DNA of 23,973 bases from Trichomonas tenax (taxonomy: Eukaryota; Parabasalia; Trichomonadida; Trichomonadidae), in assembly GCA_023091735.1 (NCBI GenBank), contig JALKBU010004902.1, forward strand, positions 1-23,973, read 5' to 3'. Each line of letters opens with the position of its first letter. The first letter of the stretch is position 1. Of this stretch, positions 18,501 to 23,973 are shown in pieces. A program made the position numbers and the translations under genes. The notes under the pieces were generated by a model. The model did not search any database. It saw only the letters and a list, made by a program, of their open reading frames with translations, and was not told the DNA's origin.

Positions 18501-19040
18501 TCATTAATGAACAGCAATAGTAAACTGTATAACTCAACAGTAAATACAGATGGACAAAAGAAGAGCACAAACAAATTAAGAGTTTCTTTCAGTCCTGATG
18601 TTATGGCTCCATTTATCAAATCAGTCAACAGCAGCAAAATAACCAATAGTCATGATGAAGATGGTGATGATTATGAAAGCTCAAATATTGTCAGTCCAAT
18701 GGATCAATTAGAGAAATACTCAAAGGAACATTCCGAACTCTCTCGAATCTCTGGTGGATCAATGAGCCATTCAACGACTTTAGCACAACTTTCGATCGAA
18801 GAAGAAAATGTTTTGAGGAATATTCTTCCACGAGCAGTGAACATGCAAACATCAGAGATTTATGCTGCTGTTGCACATGAAATGAATCTTCCAAGAAACC
18901 ATCCTTCTGTTACAAACATTGTTGCAAACATCTGCAAATACCTTGGAATTGATACAGAGAAATCAAATCCACTTGAAGTAACTCAAAGTTTGCCAGAAAT
19001 AAGCGAAATGGCAGAAGAATCAAGCGATGATTACTTCTAA
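12552..19040 (+). CDS. Giant low-complexity repeat protein, 2162 aa, with compact C-terminal segment
   Basis: Function unknown. Residues 1-35 form a short helical start, followed by about 2000 residues rich in Ser, Lys, Asp, Glu and Asn, presumably disordered. Several repeat families are visible: EEEMQVIPS twice (about 246 and 330); SNNSS-(I/L/F)-IS units at about 727-820; alternating (S)FD-x-NTKKQSET / IDLRTRKP units at 1212-1302; KESLF at about 1138, 1398 and 1530; SKPVNLS-type motifs at about 1160, 1355, 1484 and 1552, two of them followed by STIDEIRTK; and six G-(D/E)-IKT-(K/Q) units at about 1615-1737. KLRVSFSPD (RVSF at 2010-2013) is a textbook RVxF docking site for protein phosphatase 1. 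Residues about 2080-2140 (LSIEEENVLRNILPRAVNMQ, then NHPSVTNIVANICKYLGI) lose the low complexity and look like a small folded helical domain. It shares a 110-bp spacer with the divergent DPF adaptor gene. It may be a scaffold, by inference from composition only. Confidence 0.85.
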   Translation: MEISSYRLQKVDFLLEQIDRLTIPTKQLLANPLNQNQKVEEQQKIPQNPQKQEKPVEKQPKVKDEKFEEQLQILKRASNANPYKSPPTRNKKKPSFEDSDTESEEIDIPKTILNVGYNFAPKKTVNKRVPVMPAVPINNSRQKSDLPLSKEKDLFQKVHDVMNMQDSEEMEQKSPPRPKTIQKGENPDGPRKLAERLKNERLQKQEEQNRASARKKPQKVEYSDESYDNIRKVSNNKKYDDSEDSEEEMQVIPSEKIKKEKPINNQVIQSKKEPGYYDIYKKQQSIKENATKKITHIEPKKQTDKEIPKPIPVAPKFEESSESEDEIEEEEMQVIPSKPRISRIPIRNSSPKSLKQNQEKQIEEKKLDDDLHMSDNESDDLLKSSQVNYDVEEESEIEFPINFDKNKKIYNESESNVEEDLENEYSHGESDISNISPVFNKNPIKEDPKKATSGSKSSTAKSSQEVLKKSNVPEFHKEYSDLYSDYDEKQNLYSDENVEEGIPKIAIKEPEPIKDEPEYSYDQSYNDSPAEIDGEALNEENLQSTAKSVDKVNESDPNNNSLSLTSSYNPNRTRTTEMSRKSLQSFIETELKAMKEIEEEQMKQSMKANEKNANKSTIQSKSSTQKSVPSSSYFYTYGEEEEEEAPKMEVSTGYIPMENEKKSYKPPVVPLFNKIINNMTKTDEKSVKSSQNSEAKSIKEDKNYTASASLRSSINFTKLNEPKQDKNSSILSQKDAAHKSNNSSIISEKDDDTLQLSVESTKSTEKDPMQKYTKSNNSSLISDEDNTLQLSTKSAGKDPVKSNNSSFISDKDDALHSSTTNEKSLAKSDKSRNNTAKSFKIDNQSSNHGKSDVMDQSSKLKSSIKASPEKYMDKVDISFSDAENSSIISEKSSKLDKSQTMNKTDQSRKSATKSIKGNDSFNKSSTKEKSKISNKEDFDSSINNKTDKLLSTKNSSAPIKSVIKDDDNKLDLSLSSSLKNTNQISDVISEKQPENVDLSFTETDELTKSIPKPDDSLIKSDKSLTKSDLKNSQSIKRNKSRRDPILDISDKLRSESDVRMSANTNLFSTLNETSASDTLPVISNPLQSSQIDKDELLPSSTKDTSEGSAKANSVNLSMSNDHNSTQSYEQITPKQNTKESLFASSNIDNDDSSTMQNSLSKPINISKLNESALVDEDSRTLESTIDEIRTKPFNRKSQSLTDTADKHQESDSFDFNTKKQSDTIDLKTRKPITSFDMNTKKQSETIDLRTRKPNDSIDLNTKKQSETINLRTKKPTQKQSDSFDLRTKKVNDELQTKKVSDEDYQSGFYTNIKSDTLVQESISPNSSTYNRYSDNAEYESNPNNKSSNTNSSSLSKPVNLSVKDPRLSYSSTQESDVIKPLIHENDKSMKNIPKVSPKESLFDSPATEDVSTSKLPIVTPNSMDKSDAFNKSEEVVVNSSELGYTKTCDNTKTNESTSNLSLQRKSSSSSKIEPVSDDDSSLSKPVNLSVLQETDIDDSDDAMSENYNQPLVQESVSSKSNSSNTDVKESLFSSNEEEDESDLSIESSFSRPVSLSKFNESAFSDKQRNSVDLSFANDDSTIDEIRTKRINIISDHNSALNSSLLTNTLGETNDTQTLGDIKTKNLIKEHKFHNFEKTDDETNGDIKTKKENIAHFFEKTDKDESTGSIKSDIYSDSQTLGDIKTKRFDKESNSQTLGEIKTQKLREKSSSKKFEEINDSSDTIGEIKTKRFEKQSSTIKEDSLLNEESVDGEELFDSSKLDESSLTSAFNLNTVNAPPPASPHPKTPKIEEKKSSTETDTLMRKSIPQFVNKENLSDEDSDVNQSDLQESSVMNESLLHESNIEDENLSELGVVTLDESLYRTGNKSIKETGEFSTLPDLKISTDLMKPPNQQNNDYKGLTFEESTVGSTLTDKSHAQSGALFSSLGHSDSVVSDYVPHETAPSPRINSKTPIKPAFDESLPSEIRSEIMSTKSDIKTESNASLMNSNSKLYNSTVNTDGQKKSTNKLRVSFSPDVMAPFIKSVNSSKITNSHDEDGDDYESSNIVSPMDQLEKYSKEHSELSRISGGSMSHSTTLAQLSIEEENVLRNILPRAVNMQTSEIYAAVAHEMNLPRNHPSVTNIVANICKYLGIDTEKSNPLEVTQSLPEISEMAEESSDDYF

Positions 19041-19754
19041 TATTATTTTTTGTATATTTGTTATTATTATGTTTAGTAAATCCTTAATTCGGTATTTAAA
19101 TAGAAATTAACACTATTCAAAATCATAAACCTATCATCAAAAATGAGTTGTGAAAATGCATTATATTCTCAACTATATTCACCCGAAAAAGTTGTAATCT
19201 TAATAAATAGTGATTACATAATTTTACTACATTATTGCCTTTAAGGATTTTTTAAAATGATATGCATTCATAATGATTTTTGACTGTCACTTTTCTTGAT
19301 AGTCATCGTTTGAAATAAAATAATTTAAATGCAATAGTTGAGTATCCATACATTGAATCAATTTTTGTTATTGGAATATTTCCATTCCCTGTATTGTCAG
19401 TCTCTTGTTAAATGCTCTGAAATCATTTCAATTTCAGAATCAAATGAAATAATATTTTTACCCAGTTTTGCCACAGTTTTTTCCTTTCTTTGTTTAAATT
19501 AAGAGATAAATAATTTATTGATAAATGACAGGAAGAATTGGTGCTTGTCCATTTAGATTCACCTATCATAGATGCTTCAATCAATGGAAGCAATAATCTC
19601 TAAATAATCAATCGAGTTCTTGTTTTTGAATCAATTTTTCAAATGAATTTTAGTACAAAATGTTTCAAAACTGGATAAAAAAACTCAAATCATGATATAT
19701 ACATTCCATGTTGATTAGTGTGGTTATATTGTTATAAGTATTTGAAAATTATGC
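19041..19754. other. AT-rich intergenic spacer before the Vps11 gene
   Basis: There is no open frame of note and no trace of WD40 or beta-propeller coding sequence, although the downstream Vps11 homologue lacks that domain. A TGTCACTTTTC initiator-like site lies near 19285 without a following gene. Otherwise background sequence. Confidence 0.55.
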
Positions 19755-19801
19755 CACGTAAATTAATCTAACTGACTTTTTGACACGTAAATAACAAAAA
19801 A
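19755..19801 (+). promoter_or_regulatory. TTTGACACGTAAA core promoter element of the Vps11 gene
   Basis: TTTGACACGTAAA begins at 19779, exactly 23 bp before the ATG at 19802. An extra CACGTAAAT copy lies 29 bp upstream (19755-19763). The same element at the same distance precedes the DPF adaptor gene on the other strand, which supports both the promoter call and the choice of start codon. Confidence 0.55.
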
Positions 19802-21745
19802 ATGACTGAAGCCCTTCCACCCGAGATTGTCAATCTTCTTGAGCGGAAAAAGTTCGCCGAGGCTAAAAAGGCGTGCGAAGAGAAAGGAATCAGCACACTT
19901 CCCGTTCAGAAAAGCATTTCTGATGAAATTGCAAAAGCAAATACCGAATTAATGAACAAAAACGCTGAAGCTGCGATGAACTATTTCATTAACTTGATCG
20001 GAGCTATCGAACCATCAATGGTTTTGTGCAAATTCTTCAGTCCTCACTTAACTCAATATCTAACTGCTTTCTTAATCGAACTTCACATTCGTGGATACGC
20101 TTACGAACAGCACACGCGTTTATTGTTCAATATGTTCCAGAAAGGAAATGATCCAGCTTTCGATAAATTCATCAATTTCCTCGAACAAGCGAAGCGCCAA
20201 AGATCTAATGAAATGAATACTGGAAGCAAGTTCTTCCTGTTCGGAAAATCAGAGAAATCTACAAAGTCATCGCAGGATTTATCTGCTTTTTACGAAAACT
20301 TCAAACAAAACGCAAGCGCAGCTATGGAAGTTCTTGTACAGAATGATATCGGCGATAAAGCATTCCAATTATCAAATATCGTTTCTATTCCTTCCCAAAG
20401 AGTTAATTTGTTAATTAATAGCCAAGAGAATTATCTTGAGGCATCAAATATCGTACTCACAGAGTGCACAACACCACCACGCCCTGAAAACGAACTCTTC
20501 CAGCCTGCTGCCACACAGCCAACCGAAACAAATCAGAAAACGCCAGGAGGACGTCAACTCTTACTGGAGTACGGTTCAACGCTAATTTCTCGCGTCCTTG
20601 AAAAGAATTATCCACAGCGCGATCAAGTTATCGAGAACATCATTAATGCAGCAAATCAAGCATGGATTGGGAATGACGATAGCATTGATGTTGATTTCAT
20701 TAACATCTTCTGGGGGCACCCAGAGTACTGCTTCAAGTTTGTCGAAAAAGCATGTTACGCGAGACCAACACCATTGTTGAACACATGTTTGATTGATCTT
20801 ACAATTCCAAGAACGCCGACAAAGGATGATCAAGGACTCGATAGATTATTCAATATAGAGTGGAAAGGAAAGCCAGATTGCAACTATTGCCTGAACAAGA
20901 TTCGCGATGCAAACAATAACTATTATGTTGATGAAATCCTTTTCATTTGCAACGAAGTGAACTTCGTAGAAGGCGTCATTGCATGCCTTGGTCGTTCAGG
21001 TAACTACTCTGCTGCATCTTCATACTATATCGCTGCTTGCGAGCACTCGATCCAAGACAAGGCCAAATTTGATTCATATATAGCTCAGTATGTTAAGTGG
21101 CTTCGCAATTCGCCAAATCTTAAGAATGAAGACTGGGTCGATATATTCCAGTTCTTCATCAAATACTATTCACAAGCTACAAACGAGTCATTCATGACAA
21201 ATCCAAACGACAATCCACATGATGATCATAAGACTTTATTCCTGCAGGAGATCGTTTTGCCATTCGCACTGAAGTCAAGGCCTCTCACATCACTCATCCA
21301 CTACATGTCAAGGTTCCCCAATGTGCCGCTTCGTATTGTCAAGAAGATCCTTATGGATGAGATGATAAAGAACGAAAAGGTCCTCGAAAACGAGTTGAAC
21401 GATCACGAAACAAGTATTCGTGAAGTTGCAAACATTGAGAAGCAGATTGAACACTTAGAAGGTGATGATATAGAGTTCCGTCCAATGAATTGCGACAAGT
21501 GCATGAACAAGCTTGAAGTTCCTTATATCGCATTCATGTGCGGACATATCGTTGATAGGAAGTGTTGCATATTTGGCGAAGGCAACATTCCTATTTGCCC
21601 AATATGTGGTGACCCTCACGATTCACCAAGCCCACGCTACACAATGCCAGAGGAGGCGAAGCGGACTATCCGCATCGACCCACAGCAGCCGGACCTGTTG
21701 AATTCCGTCCTTTCGATGGTTCACAACGGTTACTTCGACAAATAA
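19802..21745 (+). CDS. VPS11: Vps11 homologue (HOPS/CORVET core subunit) lacking the N-terminal beta-propeller, 647 aa
   Basis: Vps11 is a shared core subunit of the HOPS and CORVET tethering complexes on late and early endosomes. The hallmark solenoid segment is present: AAMNYFINLIGAIEPSMVLC, followed by a leucine-rich stretch and HTRLLFNMFQK, matches the Vps11 region around YI-x-TIG-x-LEPS and the HT-x-LLLN motif. The C-terminus carries the Vps11-type RING: Cys564, Cys567, Cys580, His582, Cys588 (and 589), Cys599 and Cys602, with the family-typical LEVPYIAFMCGH and CPIC. Animal Vps11 is about 940 residues, with a propeller in roughly the first 400. Here the protein begins directly with the first solenoid helices (NLLERKKFAEAKKA). 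The upstream promoter element at fixed spacing and 700 bp of stop-filled DNA argue against a missed exon. The stop TAAA also fits the UAAA polyadenylation signal reported in trichomonads. Confidence 0.9.
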   Translation: MTEALPPEIVNLLERKKFAEAKKACEEKGISTLPVQKSISDEIAKANTELMNKNAEAAMNYFINLIGAIEPSMVLCKFFSPHLTQYLTAFLIELHIRGYAYEQHTRLLFNMFQKGNDPAFDKFINFLEQAKRQRSNEMNTGSKFFLFGKSEKSTKSSQDLSAFYENFKQNASAAMEVLVQNDIGDKAFQLSNIVSIPSQRVNLLINSQENYLEASNIVLTECTTPPRPENELFQPAATQPTETNQKTPGGRQLLLEYGSTLISRVLEKNYPQRDQVIENIINAANQAWIGNDDSIDVDFINIFWGHPEYCFKFVEKACYARPTPLLNTCLIDLTIPRTPTKDDQGLDRLFNIEWKGKPDCNYCLNKIRDANNNYYVDEILFICNEVNFVEGVIACLGRSGNYSAASSYYIAACEHSIQDKAKFDSYIAQYVKWLRNSPNLKNEDWVDIFQFFIKYYSQATNESFMTNPNDNPHDDHKTLFLQEIVLPFALKSRPLTSLIHYMSRFPNVPLRIVKKILMDEMIKNEKVLENELNDHETSIREVANIEKQIEHLEGDDIEFRPMNCDKCMNKLEVPYIAFMCGHIVDRKCCIFGEGNIPICPICGDPHDSPSPRYTMPEEAKRTIRIDPQQPDLLNSVLSMVHNGYFDK

Positions 21746-22233
21746 AATATCTCTTTAAAGTTCTTTACTTAAACTAATAATCTTTCTAAATCTTTTTTGT
21801 TTGTTTGGAAATTCATCACATTAAATTTAATTATCCTTAGAATAGCTGATTTTTAAAGATTTGATGAACAAAGATAAATTTATTAATTTGTTTAAAATAA
21901 GTTCCACACATTGCTAAAATATTTACAAGGATATGGTTATTTATGTGCATATATGTCTTATTGAATTGGAATCTTACAATTTTAGAAATATCATAAGATT
22001 AAGATGTTTTCATTTGATGTATATGTTAATTGAATAAATAATATTGCAATAGTAATCATAAAATCCTCTGAAATATATAATGATTATACGTTTCTGCCTG
22101 AAAAATTTCTTCAAACTTTGCTAAAGTTATAAATAGGACCTAGATATTGTATTGGCAAAGTTGTGAAGGAATTAGACAATTACAAGTCTCAATTTAGAAA
22201 AGGCAAGGGGAAAAATGTCAATTTTTCGCAAGT
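21746..22233. other. AT-rich spacer and short leader of the IQ-like gene
   Basis: No gene is recognised. TCAATTTTT at 22218-22226 lies 16 bp before the ATG at 22234 and may act as an initiator, but it deviates from the usual TCA-pyrimidine consensus. A TAG at 22195-22197 closes the reading frame upstream, so the coding region cannot extend far. Confidence 0.45.
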
Positions 22234-22752
22234 ATGGAGGGAGAAGTTGATGAAATGGGAATGGAAAAACCAATTTCATTATATCAAAGCTTCCCAAATT
22301 TCGATGAAAATTCACTCGTGTGTCTCACTCTGTGGCCGAAACTGTCTGAACAGGCACTTACGTTTTATAATGATCTCTTTGCGCCTGCTTCGACTGATCC
22401 TTTAGTTCCGTCTCCACTAAATAAGGATCCGGCAATGCAACTGGCTGCAGAATTACGTTCTCTTTTAGCACATATTATTATATTAAAATCTTCTGGATCA
22501 TTAGAAGCATCAGGATTCGAAAATCAAGCGATATTCAGATTAATTTATAAGTACAACGAACTTTGTCAAACATTTGCCGCTATAATTATTCAAAGATTGT
22601 GGCGCGCGAAGAAATCAACAGGAAAAGCACGAAAAGAGGCCAAGCTTGCATTATTTAGATTACTTATCGCCGATCCTTCGAATGCTTCAACATTTGAAGA
22701 GAGAGATGTTCGTAAAGCAATGATTACAAGCATTCTCGAAACTGTACAATGA
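22234..22752 (+). CDS. Small helical protein with IQ-like motif, 172 aa
   Basis: I do not recognise the family. The predicted protein is mostly helical. Residues about 115-135 read AAIIIQRLWRAKK followed by basic residues, matching the first half of the calmodulin-binding IQ motif (IQ-x-x-x-R), with the later Gly and Arg not conserved. It could therefore bind calmodulin or a centrin, which is inference. An in-frame TAG at 22195 limits the 5' end. The start could be 22234 or the second or third Met (22255, 22261); the first is preferred because of a possible initiator 16 bp upstream. The gene converges with the minus-strand gene ending 141 bp away. It stops with TGA. Confidence 0.65.
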   Translation: MEGEVDEMGMEKPISLYQSFPNFDENSLVCLTLWPKLSEQALTFYNDLFAPASTDPLVPSPLNKDPAMQLAAELRSLLAHIIILKSSGSLEASGFENQAIFRLIYKYNELCQTFAAIIIQRLWRAKKSTGKARKEAKLALFRLLIADPSNASTFEERDVRKAMITSILETVQ

Positions 22753-22893
22753 TATGTTTTATTGTATTACACAATTGTATTATTACATAAAAAATCGAAT
22801 ATTACTGCAAAAATTATGCATTTTAACCTAACAAAATTAATAGCGTACATCACTACTGCATGATATTAATGCTAAATACAGTGAATTATCACT
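22753..22893. other. Convergent intergenic spacer
   Basis: This 141-bp AT-rich spacer lies between two convergent stops and must hold both 3' ends. No hairpin terminator is seen, as expected for a eukaryote. Confidence 0.5.
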
Positions 22894-23388
22894 CTATTTA
22901 ACACTTGCTAATCTTTCAGCGCGTTCGCGTAATCCATTATTAATCTGGATCACATACATGAGCTGTGATCTAATTGACTTAACTTTGGGATGCTTTTCAA
23001 CTTGTGACTTCTTTAATAAACTCAAAATTTCGTTAGTTTCTGCTTGAAGCTCATCAATTTCTTGAATAATTAAATCAAGATCAGTAGGAACATTTTCGTC
23101 GGTTTCTTCTTCCTCTTCAGGAAGATTTTCGTTATCAAATTGTTCTTCTTCGTTATTTGAATTTGCCACGTTTTGCTGCTGTTGGTTGTCTGCCTCTGTG
23201 TTGGCTTCTTCTTCCTCATCGTCATTTCCGAGTTCTATGTCTTTTGATGCTGTTGCTTGTTGAATAGAATCGATTGCTGAGCGAAAATCACGATAAAGAT
23301 TGCGCAATTCTTTTTGCCTGTTCATGAAACTTATATCGCTCTTTATATCTGTTGACAAAGAAGCATCATCCTGAATAACACGGCGCAT
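22894..23388 (-). CDS. Acidic coiled-coil protein, 164 aa, unknown function
   Basis: The N-terminal part (about 1-50) is a charged amphipathic helix (MNRQKELRNLYRDFRSAIDS). The middle (about 54-100) is a low-complexity acidic stretch with runs of Glu and Gln. The C-terminal part (about 103-164) is a predicted coiled coil (LDLIIQEIDELQAETNEILS, then a basic helical end). No known domain is recognised. The start is supported by an initiator TCATTTT whose A lies 17 bp upstream, as in typical trichomonad genes, and the stop overlaps TAAA, the reported trichomonad polyadenylation signal. It is probably a small subunit or adaptor, but nothing specific can be said. Confidence 0.7.
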   Translation of the reverse strand: MRRVIQDDASLSTDIKSDISFMNRQKELRNLYRDFRSAIDSIQQATASKDIELGNDDEEEEANTEADNQQQQNVANSNNEEEQFDNENLPEEEEETDENVPTDLDLIIQEIDELQAETNEILSLLKKSQVEKHPKVKSIRSQLMYVIQINNGLRERAERLASVK

Positions 23389-23400
23389 TTTTTTCTTTTC

Positions 23401-23407
23401 AAAATGA
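23401..23407 (-). promoter_or_regulatory. Initiator TCATTTT of the acidic coiled-coil gene
   Basis: On the minus strand TCATTTT matches the trichomonad initiator TCA-pyrimidine-W. The A, the presumed +1, is at 23405, giving a 17-base leader to the ATG at 23388. Such leader lengths are typical for these organisms. Confidence 0.5.
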
Positions 23408-23437
23408 TCTCTTTTTTAAACGTACATTTCAAAATTA

Positions 23438-23450
23438 TTTGACACGTAAA
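23438..23450 (+). promoter_or_regulatory. Orphan TTTGACACGTAAA element
   Basis: This is identical to the element before the Vps11 gene. Here it points rightward toward a decayed coding remnant and no ATG lies at the usual 23-bp distance. It is also 50-62 bp upstream of the minus-strand gene in reversed orientation, so it might instead serve that gene. The role is uncertain. Confidence 0.35.
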
Positions 23451-23495
23451 TATTCTATTTAGCAAAAATATTTTTTGGTGTTTTTTCTTTTCTGA

Positions 23496-23777
23496 AACAT
23501 ATTCAAACATGATAGTCATATTGTTAATGATCCAAAATTCTGCCAACACTTAACAGATGCTGATTTTGCGAACTCAAGGAGTGCTGTCAAAAGAGCACTA
23601 TTTCATTCTCTCTTCGAATGCAAGAAGCTTTTGAGCTTAAGAAATCTTCAACCATGCATCCATGAAAGGCCTATCTCACTACTTTTTGCAACATATTCGA
23701 ATCAATCCATTAGTTGAAGTAAAGAGTTTAAGAATGATAGATTCATTGACCCATTTTTGTTAGAGCGTGATATTGAT
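23496..23777 (+). pseudogene. Unidentified decayed coding remnant
   Basis: After a TGA at 23493 one frame stays open to TGA 23715-23717. The same frame then continues protein-like (SKEFKNDRFIDPFLLERDID) to a stop near 23780. It contains HLTDADFANSRSAVKRALFH and QPCIHERPISLLFATYSNQS, whose composition is far less AT-driven than the surroundings. There is no usable in-frame ATG at its beginning and there is an internal TGA, so it is probably a dead gene. I do not recognise the family; a trichomonad ankyrin-type N-terminal region is possible. Confidence 0.4.
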
Positions 23778-23780
23778 AAA

Positions 23781-23973
23781 TAAAATTCAATCAGACTTGA
23801 CATATCTTTCACGTAGTCTATTGAACATTGGGATATTGTCATTCCTACAATTCAAAGAAAGTTTTCGTCATCACTCTCATTTTTTCCGATAAGCTTATAT
23901 TTTTGAATAGTTTACATATCATGTTAGTTGCCCTTTAATTACTTTTTTTTTTGAAAATGTTTTTTTTTTTTTT
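23781..23973. repeat. AT-rich end of window with poly-T runs
   Basis: There is no gene. T runs at about 23943-23952 and at the very end mirror the poly-T start of the window and may mark a contig edge. Confidence 0.6.

Noticed and set aside
19041..19801. A missed upstream exon carrying the Vps11 beta-propeller
   Set aside because: The spacer is filled with stops in all frames, no trichomonad-type intron end was seen, and a promoter element sits at fixed distance from the used ATG.
1..23973. CRISPR arrays, phage, operons or bacterial ribosome-binding sites
   Set aside because: No regularly spaced repeats, no purine-rich sites at fixed distance from starts, and the gene content (Vps11, DPF adaptor, protein kinase) is eukaryotic.

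Overview
This window looks like nuclear DNA from a unicellular eukaryote. The best guess is a trichomonad (parabasalid), possibly Tritrichomonas-like. The background is very AT-rich, the genes are long and show no introns, and spacers between live genes can be very short (110 bp between two divergent starts). 5' leaders appear very short, with TCA-pyrimidine-W initiator-like sites just before some starts. No bacterial ribosome-binding sites, operons, tRNAs, rRNAs or CRISPR arrays were seen. The species call is inference; the gene assignments come from the translated sequences.

Layout. (1) 1-3.2 kb is AT-rich and apparently non-coding. It opens with a polypyrimidine tract and holds an isolated GC-rich hairpin (2031-2095) followed by a T run, a candidate structured RNA. 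(2) 3202-3489 is a fold-back element with two arms of about 114 bp, MITE-like. (3) 3699-5798 encodes a leucine-rich-repeat plus coiled-coil protein. (4) 5.8-9.2 kb is a graveyard of decayed coding sequence: an unidentified remnant (6048-6518), a probable trichomonad ankyrin-family N-terminal remnant (7143-7748) and a clear protein-kinase pseudogene (8645-9156). (5) 9685-12441 (minus) encodes an endocytic adaptor-like protein: an ENTH/VHS-like helical head followed by a long tail with 15 DPF motifs. (6) Divergent from it, 12552-19040 encodes a 2162-residue low-complexity protein with several internal repeat families, an RVSF phosphatase-docking candidate and a compact C-terminal segment. (7) 19802-21745 encodes a Vps11 (HOPS/CORVET) homologue that starts at the alpha-solenoid and lacks the usual N-terminal beta-propeller. 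(8) 22234-22752 (plus, IQ-motif-like) and 22894-23388 (minus, acidic coiled coil) converge. (9) The last 600 bp holds another dead coding remnant and ends in poly-T.

Two of the intact genes concern membrane traffic (the DPF-repeat adaptor and Vps11). Both carry the same element, TTTGACAYGTAAA, with its first base exactly 23 bp before the ATG, which suggests a shared core promoter. No single new multi-gene system is evident. The strongest leads are that promoter element, the propeller-less Vps11, the GC-rich hairpin, the fold-back element and the two repeat-built proteins.
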